Assembly (NCBI GenBank): GCA_020161795.1
Contig: JAIUOR010000010.1
Location: 86,537-150,536, forward strand
From: Actinomycetota bacterium
GTDB taxonomy: Bacteria; Actinomycetota; Actinomycetes; Propionibacteriales; Propionibacteriaceae
Direction of reading: 5' to 3'
DNA length: 64,000 nt
In this document: positions 28,997 to 38,488 of the stretch, piece by piece
Position numbering within the stretch: the first letter of the stretch is position 1
Layout: each line of letters opens with the position of its first letter
Notes under the pieces: generated by a model
What the model saw: only the letters and a program-made list of their open reading frames with translations
Told to the model about the DNA's origin: nothing
The model's database searches: none
Position numbers and translations under genes: made by a program

Positions 28997-29027
28997 GTGG
29001 CGCGGGGCTCTTGAAGCCCCGCGCCAC
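28997..29027. terminator. Bidirectional terminator between importer and catabolic operon
   Basis: The perfect 13-base arms GTGGCGCGGGGCT (28997-29009) and AGCCCCGCGCCAC (29015-29027) are separated by a 5-base loop CTTGA. It lies between the stops of two convergent genes (permease 28989 and PfkB kinase 29032) and so would end both transcripts. Confidence 0.8.
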
Positions 29028-29031
29028 TTCC

Positions 29032-30135
29032 TCATCTCACGACGCGTGCGCTTCCGCCCTTGGCCAGGGCCAGCACCTCGGCCTTGTTCGCCATCGAGGT
29101 GTCACCCGGGGTGGTCATCGCCAGCGCACCGTGCGCGGCGCCCAGTTCGATCGCGGTCTGCAGATCGTGGCCTTCCAGCAGTCCGTAGACCAGCCCGGAG
29201 GCGAACGAGTCTCCCCCACCGACCCGATCCAGGATCTCCAGCCCGTCGCGCTGGGTGGCCCGGACGATCCCGCTGGTCGACGACCAGCCGATCGCGCCCC
29301 AGTCGTTGGACGTCGCGCTGTGGACGGTGCGCAGGGTGGTGGCGATCACCGACAGGCCGGGATGGGCCTGCGAGACCGCGTCGATCATCTGGACGAAGCC
29401 GTCGATCTCCAGGTGCGACAGGTCGTCGGCGTTGCCCGGCACCTCGAAGCCGAGCGAGGCGGTGAAGTCCTCCTCGTTGCCGATCATCACGTCCACGTAG
29501 GGCGCGATGGCACGGTTCACCTCCTGGGCACGGGCTATGCCGCCGATCGCCTTCCACAGGCTCGGCCGGTAGTTGAGGTCGTAGGAGACCACGGTGCCGT
29601 ACTCCCGGGCCACCCGGCAGGCTTCCAGCGTGGTGGCGGCTGCCGTCTCGGAGAGGGCGGCGTAGATGCCCCCGGTGTGCAGCCACCGGACGCCGAGGGT
29701 GCCGAACAGGTGATGCCAGTCGACATCGTCCGGAGCCAGCTGGGAGGCAGCGCTGTTGCCCCGGTCGGAGACCCCGACCGCCCCGCGCGCCCCGAACCCG
29801 CGTTCGGTGAAGTTGAGCCCGTTGCGCACCGCGCGGCCCACCCCGTCGTAGGGCAGCCACCGGATGAACCGGGTGTCGACTCCCCCCGCCAGGACGAACT
29901 CCTCGATCAGCCGGCCGATGTCGTTCTCGGCCAGCGCGGTGACGATCGCCGTGCGCAGGCCGAAGACCCGCCGCAGCCCGCGGGCGACGTTGTACTCGCC
30001 GCCGCCCTCCCAGGCGTGGAAGGTGCGCGCCGTGCGGATTCGGGTCTCCCCCGGATCGAGCCGCAGCATCACCTCGCCCAGGCTGACGGCGTCGAAGGCG
30101 CACTGTTCGGCCGGCTTGACGGCAATCACTGACAT
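29032..30135 (-). CDS. PfkB-family carbohydrate kinase (2-keto-3-deoxygluconate kinase-like)
   Basis: This ribokinase-fold sugar kinase has 367 residues and ends the eight-gene catabolic operon. It shows the N-terminal AVSLGEVMLRLDPGE, the glycine pair region WEGGGEYNVARGLRRVFG (substrate binding), the motif VVSYDLNYRPSLW, and the PfkB C-terminal signature DRVGGGDSFASGLVYGL with the catalytic Asp. The opening and DLNYRPSLW resemble KDG kinases. In context it may phosphorylate KDG, a ketosugar, or an anhydrohexitol that would then be the GRE substrate. The residues do not settle which. Confidence 0.85.
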   Translation of the reverse strand: MSVIAVKPAEQCAFDAVSLGEVMLRLDPGETRIRTARTFHAWEGGGEYNVARGLRRVFGLRTAIVTALAENDIGRLIEEFVLAGGVDTRFIRWLPYDGVGRAVRNGLNFTERGFGARGAVGVSDRGNSAASQLAPDDVDWHHLFGTLGVRWLHTGGIYAALSETAAATTLEACRVAREYGTVVSYDLNYRPSLWKAIGGIARAQEVNRAIAPYVDVMIGNEEDFTASLGFEVPGNADDLSHLEIDGFVQMIDAVSQAHPGLSVIATTLRTVHSATSNDWGAIGWSSTSGIVRATQRDGLEILDRVGGGDSFASGLVYGLLEGHDLQTAIELGAAHGALAMTTPGDTSMANKAEVLALAKGGSARVVR

Positions 30136-30164
30136 GGTTCTCGATCCTGGCTGGGGGAACGGTT

Positions 30165-31832
30165 TCAGCGCGCGAGAGCGCGGACGTTGGCGCCCGCCTC
30201 GGTGGGCGCGTCGGTGCCATGCAGGATGTGGTGGGCACCCTTCTCACCGATCATGATCGACGGAGCCTGGGTGTTGCCGCTGATCAGCGTGGGCATGATC
30301 GACGCATCCACGATCCGGAGCCCCTCCACTCCGCGCACGCGCAGCTGCTGGTCGACGACAGCGAGGTCGTCCGAACCCATCTTGCACGAGCCCACCGGGT
30401 GGTAGTCGGTCTTGGCCCACTGCTTGATGTAGTCGCGGATCTCGGCGTCGGTGCGCACCTGGGCGCCGGGCAGGTGCTCGCGCTTGATGTAGGGCTGGTA
30501 GGCCTTGGTCGCCAGCATCTCGCGGCCCCAGCGGAAGCCCTCCATGGAGATCTCCCAGTCGTAGGGGTCGCTGAGGAAGGCGGGGTCGATCGCCGGCGGC
30601 ACCGAGGGGTCGGGTGACCGCAGGGTGAGCGAACCGATGCTCTTGGGCCGCAGGTTGCAGGTGTTGATGGTCATGCCATGGCCCTTGACGCGCATCCGTC
30701 CGTGATCGATCACGTAGGCCGGCAGGCAGTGCATCTGGATGTCCGGGGTCGCCACCTCGTCGCTGGAGTGGACGAACATGCCCGCCTCGCAGACCGACGC
30801 GGTGACCGGTCCGGTGCGGTTCATCAGGTACTGGAACCCCGCCCAAAGCGCCTTGTCCGGGCGATCGGAGGAGTTGTAGCTGACCGGCACGGTCTCCGCG
30901 GTGAGGTAGACGTCCATGTGGTCCTGGTAGTTCTTGCCGACGCCGGGCAGGTCGTGGAGCACCTCGATGCCCAGCGCGGCCAGTTCGCTGCCGGGCCCGA
31001 TCCCGGAGAGCATCAGCAGCCGCGGCGAGTTCACCGAGCCACCCGACAGCACCACTTCCCGGTCGGCGTAGACCTGGTGCAGTTCGGGCTGCCGCTTGTC
31101 GCGGTCGTAGTACTCGATGCCGACCGCGCGGCCGTTCTCGACGATCACCCGGGTGGCGACGGCCTTCGTCCGGATCTCCAGGTTGGGGCGCTTGCGGGCC
31201 GGCCGCAGATAGGCGGTCGCGGTGCTCTCCCGGCGGGCGTTCCGCTGCGTCACGTCGTAGTAGCCCACGCCGTCCTGCTTCTCGCCGTTGAAGTCGTGGG
31301 TGAAGGGCACGCCGAGTTCCTGGGCGGCCCGGACGAAGGCCTTGCTGAGCTCGTTGTGGGCCACCTGCTCGGTGACGTTCATCGCCCCGGTGCTGCTGTG
31401 GTAGCGGTCGTTCAGGCGCTCGTTGTGCTCGGCCCGGCGGAAGAACGGCAGCACCTTCTCGTACGACCAGTCGTCGTTGCCGAGTTCGGCCCAGCGGTCG
31501 TAGTCGGCGTGCTGGCCGCGGATGTAGATCATCGCGTTGATCGAGGTGCTGCCGCCCAGGCAGCGTCCCTGCGGGTACCACATCTCGCGGTTGTTCAGCT
31601 GCGGCTGCGGGACGGTCGTGAAGCCCCAGTTGACATCCGGGGTGGTCAGCTTGGTGAAGCCGACGGGAAGGTGGATCAGCGGGTTCCAGTCGCTGCCGCC
31701 CGCCTCCAGCACCAGCACGCGGTGGCTCGGATCCTCGCTCAGGCGGCTGGCCACGATGGCGCCCGCAGCGCCGGAGCCGACCACGATGTAGTCGAAACGG
31801 TCGGCCGGTGTGGTGAGGCCGTTGTTGGTCAT
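30165..31832 (-). CDS. GMC oxidoreductase, choline dehydrogenase-like
   Basis: This FAD-dependent alcohol oxidoreductase has 555 residues. The FAD motif is DYIVVGSGAAGAIVASRLSE (residues 14-33), followed by GMC signature 1 (GRCLGGSTSINAMIYIRG) and signature 2 (GSVNSPRLLMLSGIGP). The catalytic His lies in YHPVGSCKMG and the partner Asn in SGNTQAPSIMIGEK. The BetA-type sequence suggests oxidation of a primary alcohol to an aldehyde, perhaps for the aldehyde dehydrogenase of the same operon. It has an AGGAG before its ATG and lies 52 bases after the second GMC gene. Confidence 0.9.
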   Translation of the reverse strand: MTNNGLTTPADRFDYIVVGSGAAGAIVASRLSEDPSHRVLVLEAGGSDWNPLIHLPVGFTKLTTPDVNWGFTTVPQPQLNNREMWYPQGRCLGGSTSINAMIYIRGQHADYDRWAELGNDDWSYEKVLPFFRRAEHNERLNDRYHSSTGAMNVTEQVAHNELSKAFVRAAQELGVPFTHDFNGEKQDGVGYYDVTQRNARRESTATAYLRPARKRPNLEIRTKAVATRVIVENGRAVGIEYYDRDKRQPELHQVYADREVVLSGGSVNSPRLLMLSGIGPGSELAALGIEVLHDLPGVGKNYQDHMDVYLTAETVPVSYNSSDRPDKALWAGFQYLMNRTGPVTASVCEAGMFVHSSDEVATPDIQMHCLPAYVIDHGRMRVKGHGMTINTCNLRPKSIGSLTLRSPDPSVPPAIDPAFLSDPYDWEISMEGFRWGREMLATKAYQPYIKREHLPGAQVRTDAEIRDYIKQWAKTDYHPVGSCKMGSDDLAVVDQQLRVRGVEGLRIVDASIMPTLISGNTQAPSIMIGEKGAHHILHGTDAPTEAGANVRALAR

Positions 31833-31884
31833 GACTGGCTCCTGTCTGTGGTGCGGTGCGAGGGAATGCTGTGGTTGGTGGGCA

Positions 31885-33384
31885 TCATGCGACCAGCTCG
31901 GACTGCTCGGCGATCCGCAACGCGTTGGCGCAGATGGTCAGCGCCGGGTTGAGCCCGGCCGAGGAGGGGAACAGGGATCCGTCGCAGATCCAGAGGTTCT
32001 CCAGATCGTGGGTGCGCCCGTCCGGGCGGGTGACGCTGGTGGCCGGATCCTCCCCCATCACGGCCGTGCCGCACTGGTGGGAGTTGGTCTCGATGCCCAT
32101 CCGCTCGGTGAAGATCAGCGGGTAGCCGGCCCGGCGCATCATGGTCGTGACGTTCTTGACCAGCCGGCGGTGCGGTTCCATGTTGTTCGGCGTCCAGTGC
32201 ACGCCGATCTTGCCGTCGGGGCGCACCACGACCCGGTTCTCCTGGTTGGGGATGTCCTCGGTGGTGAGGTAGACGTCGATGCTGCGGTTGGTCATGAAGC
32301 GCAGCGCCGGGCTGGGCGCCCAGGGCCGGGCGGCCTTGATCGAGTCCGCCTGCAGCTTGCCCAGCATCTGCAGGTTGCCCAACGGGATGTCGGTGTGCTC
32401 GCCGGGCAGGTACCAGTCGTTGAGCCCGAGCGTCTTCTGGAAGACGGTCCGGTTCTTCCGCCGGGGGTCGACGGCCACGAAGAAGGTGCTGTTGTGCACC
32501 ATGTAGCGCCGCCCGAGCTGTCCGGAGCTGTTCGCCAGCCCGTCGCCGCCGCCGGAGCGGAGCAGCAGCGCAGCGGTGTTCACCGAGCCGGCCGCGACGA
32601 CGAACCTCTGGGCGACGATCCGTACCGGCTCGCCGTTGCGGTGGGCGAGCGCCGCGGTGACCGTCCGTCCGTCCGGCGCGGTCTCCAGGGTGTCCACGTG
32701 GGTTCTGGTGAGCAGCCGGACGCCGGCATCCACCGCGGGCCGGATGGCCCGGACGTCGGCGTCGCTCTTGGCATCGACCTGACAGGGGTAACCGTCGCAG
32801 GTCGCGCACCGGATGCACCGGCCGCCCTCGCGCCGATCCACCCCCATCGGCATCAGGAAGGGGTGTAGCCCCTGCTTCCCGATCCGGTCGGCCAGGTCGG
32901 CGATGTCCGGCTCGTGCTCGAGTGCGGGGTACGGGTACGCCGCGGAGCGGGGCGGCTCGGTGGGGTCGCCGCCCGGAGTGCCGTGGACGGCCAGCAGTTC
33001 CTCGGCCCGGCAGTAGTACGGCTCCAACTGCGCGTAGCTGACCGGCCACGCCGGAGAGATGCCGTCGAAGGTCTCGAGATCCTCGAAGTCCTCCTTGCGG
33101 AACCGGGGCAGGCAGGCGCCGAAGACCTTCGTGTTGCCGCCCACGTAGTAGTGGACGCCGGGCGTGAACGGGGCGCCGGTGCTCTCGTCGATCCACTTCT
33201 CGGCGTTCTTGTAGCGCAGGTCGACGAAGACCGACTTCGCCGACCAGTTCTGGGGCTCGGAGGGGAGCCGGTCGCCCCGCTCGACGAGCAGGACGTCGGC
33301 GCCGCTGTTCCGCAGCGCCCAGGCCAGGGTGCCGCCGCCCATGCCCGAGCCGATGATGGCGATGTCGCAGGTGATGGTCTCCAT
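31885..33384 (-). CDS. GMC oxidoreductase, glycoside/pyranose oxidase-like
   Basis: This 499-residue FAD enzyme is clearly distinct from its neighbour. It begins CDIAIIGSGMGGGTLAWALR and contains VGGNTKVFGACLPRFRKEDF, a cysteine-rich CIRCATCDGYPC segment near residue 205, and the C-terminal pair SHQCGTAVMG (catalytic His) and NPALTICANALRIAE (Asn). Proteins of this shape include pyranose and glycoside 3-oxidases, such as those that start C-glycoside breakdown by oxidising the sugar C3. That role here is an inference from similarity and context. AGGAGG precedes the ATG at 33384. Confidence 0.82.
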   Translation of the reverse strand: METITCDIAIIGSGMGGGTLAWALRNSGADVLLVERGDRLPSEPQNWSAKSVFVDLRYKNAEKWIDESTGAPFTPGVHYYVGGNTKVFGACLPRFRKEDFEDLETFDGISPAWPVSYAQLEPYYCRAEELLAVHGTPGGDPTEPPRSAAYPYPALEHEPDIADLADRIGKQGLHPFLMPMGVDRREGGRCIRCATCDGYPCQVDAKSDADVRAIRPAVDAGVRLLTRTHVDTLETAPDGRTVTAALAHRNGEPVRIVAQRFVVAAGSVNTAALLLRSGGGDGLANSSGQLGRRYMVHNSTFFVAVDPRRKNRTVFQKTLGLNDWYLPGEHTDIPLGNLQMLGKLQADSIKAARPWAPSPALRFMTNRSIDVYLTTEDIPNQENRVVVRPDGKIGVHWTPNNMEPHRRLVKNVTTMMRRAGYPLIFTERMGIETNSHQCGTAVMGEDPATSVTRPDGRTHDLENLWICDGSLFPSSAGLNPALTICANALRIAEQSELVA

Positions 33385-33395
33385 CGACTTCCTCC

Positions 33396-34574
33396 TCACT
33401 CTCGGCCGGTCTGCGCGAGAGCCGCGCCCACCTGCTCCAGGGCGTCCAGGAACCAATAGTCGCCCCACATCACCGATTCGTCGACGCCCAGCCCCTTGGC
33501 CTCGTGGTAGCTGCCGTGCTTGAGCAGGCCCTCCCAGCTCTCGTCCTCGTAGGCGAGGAAGTCGTGACGGCACAGCCGCTCCAGAACGCGCAGCGCGTAG
33601 TCGGCGTAGCCGGTGGCGGCGGCCCGGTCGGTCACGAGGCCGGCGAGCTGCCACATGCCGTTGGCGGCGATGGCGGCGGCCGAGCTCTCGTAGGGCACCG
33701 CCGGGTCGGGCTCGGCCCAGTCGTTCGGGGCGATCAGCCGGTCGCCGGTCTGCTCGATGTAGAAGTCGGCGCAGGCCATCGCGGTCTGCAGGAACCGCCG
33801 GTCGCCGGTGTAGCGGTAGGCCGTCCCGAAGCCGTGCAGCGCCCAGCCCAGGCCGCGCGCCCAGGAGCCGTCGTCGCTGTAGCCCTGCTGGGTGGTCTGG
33901 CGCAGGAAGGCGCCGGTGTCGAGGTCGAAGATCGCCTCGTGCGAGGTGCTGCCGTCGCCCCGCACCAGGGTGCGCCGCGAGGTCAGGCAGTGCTCGATCG
34001 CGATTCTCGCCAGTTCCGGATCGCCGGTTCGCTGGGCGGCGTGGAAGACGACGCCGACGTTCATCATGATGTCGACGAAGAGGCTGTCGGCGGCGAGGAA
34101 GGAGCGCAGGAAGCGCCCCTTCTCGTTGAACCGGAGGGCCATCGTCCGGCCCGCCTGAACCACCGCCCGGTCGTACTGGTCGTCGCCGGTCTCCTCGTAC
34201 CAGCGCCGCCAGGTGGACCAGAACAGGAAGCCCAGGTCGTGCACGGTGCGGTCGTGCTGCCGCTCCTCGATGAGCTTGCTGTAGTGGACGGCGTGGTCGC
34301 GGAGTTCCGGCTTGCCGGTCCGCTTGGCCAGCATCCAGAACTGCCCGCCGAGGAAGCCCTCGCACCAGTTCGTCCAGGCCTCACCGGTGAGATCCCAGGC
34401 GCCGTCGGTGGTGTAGAGCGGGAAGGCGTCGGGATGGGTGGCCGCCAGGCGCAGCAGCTTCCGCTCGGCCGCCTGCCAGGCGTTGTCGATTCCCGTGGCC
34501 AGCCCCGCCGGGACGGTCACCGAGGCCGGGTGCACCAGCGGGAGCGGTGCGGGCAGTACCGCGTACCGCGCCAT
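33396..34574 (-). CDS. GH88 family unsaturated glucuronyl hydrolase-like protein
   Basis: This 392-residue protein has the alpha/alpha barrel of GH88, whose members hydrate the enol ether of 4,5-unsaturated uronosides. Family landmarks are VHDLGFLFWST (with the conserved Asp), SLFVDIMMNVGVVFHA (second conserved Asp), QTTQQGYSDDGSWARGLGWALHGF, and the closing VMWGDYWFLDALEQV. There is no signal peptide, so it acts on imported oligosaccharides or glycosides. It lies two bases after the aldehyde dehydrogenase stop. KduI or KduD partners are not seen in the window, which makes an ordinary uronate pathway incomplete here. Confidence 0.83.
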   Translation of the reverse strand: MARYAVLPAPLPLVHPASVTVPAGLATGIDNAWQAAERKLLRLAATHPDAFPLYTTDGAWDLTGEAWTNWCEGFLGGQFWMLAKRTGKPELRDHAVHYSKLIEERQHDRTVHDLGFLFWSTWRRWYEETGDDQYDRAVVQAGRTMALRFNEKGRFLRSFLAADSLFVDIMMNVGVVFHAAQRTGDPELARIAIEHCLTSRRTLVRGDGSTSHEAIFDLDTGAFLRQTTQQGYSDDGSWARGLGWALHGFGTAYRYTGDRRFLQTAMACADFYIEQTGDRLIAPNDWAEPDPAVPYESSAAAIAANGMWQLAGLVTDRAAATGYADYALRVLERLCRHDFLAYEDESWEGLLKHGSYHEAKGLGVDESVMWGDYWFLDALEQVGAALAQTGRE

Positions 34575-34576
34575 CG

Positions 34577-36082
34577 TCAGTTCCCGCTTTCCGGAACCCA
34601 GCGGGCGGTGCGCGGGCCGACCTGCAACTGGATGGTCTTGGTCTGGGTGAAGGAACCGATCGCCTGGCTGCCCAGCTCGCGGCCCTCGCCGCTGGTCTTG
34701 TAGCCGCCGAAGGGCAGTTCGGGGTAGCCGTCCATCCAGCGGTTGACCCAGATGGTGCCGGCCTGCAGCCGCTGCGCCGCGGTCAGCGCCGAGTTGATGT
34801 TGCTGGTCCAGATGCCGGCGGAGAGGCCGTACATGGTCGAGTTGGCGATCGAGATCGCCTCGTCCAGGTCGTCGAAGGAGAGGACGGAGAGCACCGGACC
34901 GAAGATCTCCTCGTTGGCGATGCTCATCTCGGGCTGCACGCCGGCGAAGATGGTGGGCTCGTAGAAGCAGCCCCGCTCGCTGGGCCGGCGCGCGCCGCCC
35001 ATCAGCAGATCGGAGCCCGACTGCCGGCCCTCGGCCACGTACCGCTCGATGGTGGCGAGCTGCTCGGCGCTGGTGATCGCCCCCACCTTGGTCGCCCGGT
35101 CGAGCGGATCGCCCACCGGCACCCGCCTGGCCCGCTCGACGAGGGCCTCCTGGAACTGCGCGGCGATGGAGGCCTCCACCAGTACCCGGCTGCCGCTGTT
35201 GCAGCACTCGCCGGCGTTGAAGTAGACCCCGAAGACCACGGCGTCGAGGGCGGCATCCAGATCGGCGTCCGCGCAGATGATCTGCGGGTTCTTGCCGCCC
35301 AGCTCCAGCTCGACCCGCTTCAGCTGGGCGCCGGCGGCAGCGGCCACCTTGCGCCCGACAGCTGTCGAGCCGGTGAAGCTCACCATGTCGGTGTCGGGAT
35401 GGGCGCTCATCGCGGCGCCGACTCCGCCCTGGCCGGTGACCACATTCACCACTCCCGGATCCACGCCGGCTTCGAGCAGCAGCCGGCCGAGCCGGGCGGT
35501 CATGCCCGGGGTCAGCTCCGAGGGCTTCACGACGGCCGTGCACCCCACCGCCAGGGCGAAGGGCAGCTTCTGGCTGACGATCAGCAACGGGAAGTTCCAC
35601 GGCGTGATGATGCTCACCACGCCGATCGGCTCGTTGACCACCATGGCCAGTACGTCGGTGCCCAGGTGGTTGTGCGCCTCGCCGAAGCTGTGCCGGGCCA
35701 GCGTGGCCGCGTACTCCCAGAGATCGGCCGCGGCGTCCACCTCGTCCAGGGCCTGGGTGATCGGCTTGCCGGATTCCAGGGCCTCCAGCCGGGCGAGATC
35801 CTCCCGCTCCCGCCGGATGAGCTCGCCGGTCCGGTGCAGGACGCGCGCCCGCTCCTGACCCGAACGGCGCGGCCAGGGGCCGCTGTCGAAGGCCGTCCGG
35901 GCGGCGGCGATGGCTGCCGCCACGTCGTCGGCGTCGCCTCGGGCATAGCTGCCGACCGGTACGTCGTGGGCCGGCGAGACCCGCTGGAAGGCGTCACCGC
36001 TGCGCGCGGCCACCTCCTCGCCGTTGATGATGAGGTCGGAATGCGTGAGCTGGTGTGCGCTCAGGCTGGCTTCGGCGGTCAT
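34577..36082 (-). CDS. NAD(P)-dependent aldehyde dehydrogenase
   Basis: This 501-residue enzyme oxidises an aldehyde to the acid. Conserved ALDH elements are PWNFPLLI, the cofactor loop FTGSTAVGRKV, the catalytic Glu region VELELGGKNP, the nucleophile region FNAGECCNSGSRVLVE, and EEIFGPVLSV. It is close to betaine/vanillin/phenylacetaldehyde dehydrogenases in general shape, but the substrate is open. In the operon it lies between an enoyl-CoA hydratase and a GH88 enzyme, so it may oxidise an aldehyde made by a GMC enzyme or released by the crotonase-fold protein. Confidence 0.93.
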   Translation of the reverse strand: MTAEASLSAHQLTHSDLIINGEEVAARSGDAFQRVSPAHDVPVGSYARGDADDVAAAIAAARTAFDSGPWPRRSGQERARVLHRTGELIRREREDLARLEALESGKPITQALDEVDAAADLWEYAATLARHSFGEAHNHLGTDVLAMVVNEPIGVVSIITPWNFPLLIVSQKLPFALAVGCTAVVKPSELTPGMTARLGRLLLEAGVDPGVVNVVTGQGGVGAAMSAHPDTDMVSFTGSTAVGRKVAAAAGAQLKRVELELGGKNPQIICADADLDAALDAVVFGVYFNAGECCNSGSRVLVEASIAAQFQEALVERARRVPVGDPLDRATKVGAITSAEQLATIERYVAEGRQSGSDLLMGGARRPSERGCFYEPTIFAGVQPEMSIANEEIFGPVLSVLSFDDLDEAISIANSTMYGLSAGIWTSNINSALTAAQRLQAGTIWVNRWMDGYPELPFGGYKTSGEGRELGSQAIGSFTQTKTIQLQVGPRTARWVPESGN

Positions 36083-36095
36083 GGGTGGCTCCTTG

Positions 36096-36878
36096 CTAGT
36101 TCCCGGAGAAGGTGGGTGTCGTGCGGCTGCGGAAGGCTGTGATGCCGGCCGAGAGATCCTGGGTGGCGCTGGTGACGGCGCCGCCGAGCTGTTCGAGAAC
36201 CCGGGACGGCGCCCCGTCCGCGGCGGCGTCGATCAGCGTCTTGGCGATCCGGACGGCGACCGGGCCGGCGGCGCAGATCCGCTCGGCGAGCTCGGCGGCG
36301 GCCGCCTCCAGCCCGGCCGGGTCGGCGACCTGGTTGACAACGCCCCACTCCAGCGCCGTCCGGGCATCGAGGGTGCGGCGAGCCAGGATGACCTCCTTGG
36401 CGCGGCTGCGTCCGGCCAGTTCGACCAGGCGCTCGGTGCCGCCCCAGCCCGGGACGGTGCCCAGGCCGACCTCCGGCAGGCCGAAGGTGGCGGTGTCGCT
36501 GGCGATCCGCAGATCGCAGGCCAGGGCCAGTTCGAGGCCGCCGCCGAACACCGGCCCGTGCAGCACGGCGATCGAGGGTTGCGGCAGCGCGGCCAGGGCG
36601 TCGAACACCCGATGGCCGCGGCCGGTCCAGTCCAGCATCTGCACCGAGTTGAGGTCGGCGAACCGGTTGATGTCGGCGCCCACGCAGAAGGCCCGGTCAC
36701 CGTTGCCGCGGACGACGACCACCCGCGCCTCGGAACGGCGGACGTCCCCCAGCAGGTCGAAGAGCTGTTCCAGCATCTCCGGGGTGAGGGCGTTGAGCTT
36801 GGCCGGCCGGTCGAGCGCGATCGTCGCGACCGGGCCGTCGATCGCCAGCGCGATCGATCCGTGGTTCTCGGCGGTCAT
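36096..36878 (-). CDS. Enoyl-CoA hydratase/isomerase (crotonase) family protein
   Basis: This 260-residue crotonase-fold protein acts on a CoA thioester. Both glutamates of true hydratases are present, in FGGGLELALACDLRIAS and FGLPEVGLGTVPGWGG, and the oxyanion hole region is GNGDRAFCVGADINRFADL. Hydration of an enoyl-CoA is most likely; hydratase-lyases such as those acting on feruloyl-CoA share the fold. Its ATG overlaps the stop of the CoA-transferase gene (ATGA at 36875-36878), so the two probably act in sequence on the same acyl-CoA. Confidence 0.9.
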   Translation of the reverse strand: MTAENHGSIALAIDGPVATIALDRPAKLNALTPEMLEQLFDLLGDVRRSEARVVVVRGNGDRAFCVGADINRFADLNSVQMLDWTGRGHRVFDALAALPQPSIAVLHGPVFGGGLELALACDLRIASDTATFGLPEVGLGTVPGWGGTERLVELAGRSRAKEVILARRTLDARTALEWGVVNQVADPAGLEAAAAELAERICAAGPVAVRIAKTLIDAAADGAPSRVLEQLGGAVTSATQDLSAGITAFRSRTTPTFSGN

Positions 36879-38467
36879 CGGGCTCCTTCGGTAGCGAAGA
36901 GATCACCCATCGGTTCCGGCCGGAACAGCCGGGCGTCCATCAGGCGCAGGTCGTCGGCGACCAGCAGCTCGCAGGCAGCCTTGCCGAGCACATCGGCCTC
37001 GAGGTCGACGCCCGGCGCGATCTCGATCACGGTCAGGCCCTCCGGACGCAGTTCCAGCACGCAGCGCTCGGTGACGTAGAGCACCCGCTGTCCATGTTCT
37101 AGCGCGCCCCGCCCCGAGAAGGTCACGGCAGCCACGTCCTCGACGAACTTGGCGACGGCGCCGTCGGAGACGATCCGGATGCCGTCGCCGTCGAGCTCGA
37201 TGTCGCGCCGGCCGGCGGTGAACCCGCCGCTGAAGACGATCGACTTGGCGCCGGTGGTGATGTCGGCGAAACCGCCCACGCCGGCCGTCACGTGGCGTCG
37301 TCCGGGGAGGTGGTGGACGTTGACGTTGCCGTGCCGGTCCACTTCCAGGAAGGAGAGCATCGCGTGGTCGAAGCCACCGCCCTGCAGCAGCGTGAACTGG
37401 TCGGCCGAGGGCATCAGGGCCTGCGGGTTCATCGCGCAGCCGAAGGCGAAGCCGGTGAGCGGAATGCCGCCGACCGCGCCCTGCTCGATCACCCAGGTGA
37501 CGTCGGTGCCGTGGCCCTCCTCGACCAGGACCCGCGGCACGACCGCCGAGATGCCGAAGCCCAGGTTCACGATCTCGTCACGGCCCAGTTCCCGGGCCGC
37601 CCGGCGGGCGATCAGCTTCTCCAACCCCCATTCGGCCGGTTCGATCACGTCCAGGCTGCGGCGCACCTGGCCGCTGATCGCCGGATCGTAGGGCGTCTGC
37701 GTGGTCTGCAGCTGGTCGGGGTCGACCACGACGGCGTCCACCAGGATGCCCGGAACCCGCACCGCCTGCGGATTGTGCGGCTCGTCGGCCAGGCGCTTCA
37801 CCTGGGCGATCACGACGCCGCCGGCGTTGTGGGCGGCGTAGGCCTGATCCAGCGCACCCAGCGCGGAGCCCTCGTCCTCATAGGTGAGGTTGCCCTGGGG
37901 GTCAGCGCTCGTCGCCCGGATGATCGCGACGTCGGGGACGATCGCCGGGACGAACAGGTACTCCTTCCCCTTGAACTCCACGACCTCGACCAGGTCGCCC
38001 GGCGTCTGGTCGTTCATCCGGCCGCCCTGGCGGCGGGGATCGATGAAGGTGTCCAGGCCCACCTGGGTCAGCACTCCCGGCTGCCCGGTGGCCGCCGCGC
38101 GGTGCATCTGGAACAGCACCCCGGAGGGGAGGTTCCAGGCCTGCAGCTGGCCGGCATCGATCATCTGCCACACCAGCGGGGGCTCCACGCTCGACGGACC
38201 GGAGGGATAGGATCCCGCGATCACCTTGCTGAGCAGGCCCGGCCGGGCGATGTGGTCGATCCCCTTGATGCCGTACATGTCGCCGGCCGCGATCGGGTGG
38301 AGCGTCGTGAGATCGCGGGGCGAGGCGGTCTCGGCGAACCGCTCCCCGATCCCGCGCAGCACCGAATCGGGGCAGCCCAGCCCGGACGAGGACGACACCG
38401 TGACGACGGCGCCGTCGGAAACCAGCTCGGCCGCTTCCCGAGCACTCAGCACACGGACAGTTCGCAT
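36875..38467 (-). CDS. Acyl-CoA:acetate/3-ketoacid CoA-transferase family protein (propionate CoA-transferase type)
   Basis: This single-chain family I CoA-transferase of 530 residues moves CoA between an acyl-CoA donor and a free acid. The catalytic glutamate is in TWVIEQGAVGGIPLTG (ExGxxGG motif). The N-terminal half carries TVSSSSGLGCPDSVLRGIG, and the fused beta-type half begins about residue 270. YdiF and propionate CoA-transferases have this architecture. It would give ATP-free activation of the carboxylic acid made by the aldehyde dehydrogenase, before the crotonase step encoded next. Confidence 0.88.
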   Translation of the reverse strand: MRTVRVLSAREAAELVSDGAVVTVSSSSGLGCPDSVLRGIGERFAETASPRDLTTLHPIAAGDMYGIKGIDHIARPGLLSKVIAGSYPSGPSSVEPPLVWQMIDAGQLQAWNLPSGVLFQMHRAAATGQPGVLTQVGLDTFIDPRRQGGRMNDQTPGDLVEVVEFKGKEYLFVPAIVPDVAIIRATSADPQGNLTYEDEGSALGALDQAYAAHNAGGVVIAQVKRLADEPHNPQAVRVPGILVDAVVVDPDQLQTTQTPYDPAISGQVRRSLDVIEPAEWGLEKLIARRAARELGRDEIVNLGFGISAVVPRVLVEEGHGTDVTWVIEQGAVGGIPLTGFAFGCAMNPQALMPSADQFTLLQGGGFDHAMLSFLEVDRHGNVNVHHLPGRRHVTAGVGGFADITTGAKSIVFSGGFTAGRRDIELDGDGIRIVSDGAVAKFVEDVAAVTFSGRGALEHGQRVLYVTERCVLELRPEGLTVIEIAPGVDLEADVLGKAACELLVADDLRLMDARLFRPEPMGDLFATEGAR

Positions 38468-38488
38468 GGGAATCCTTCGCCTCGCTGG

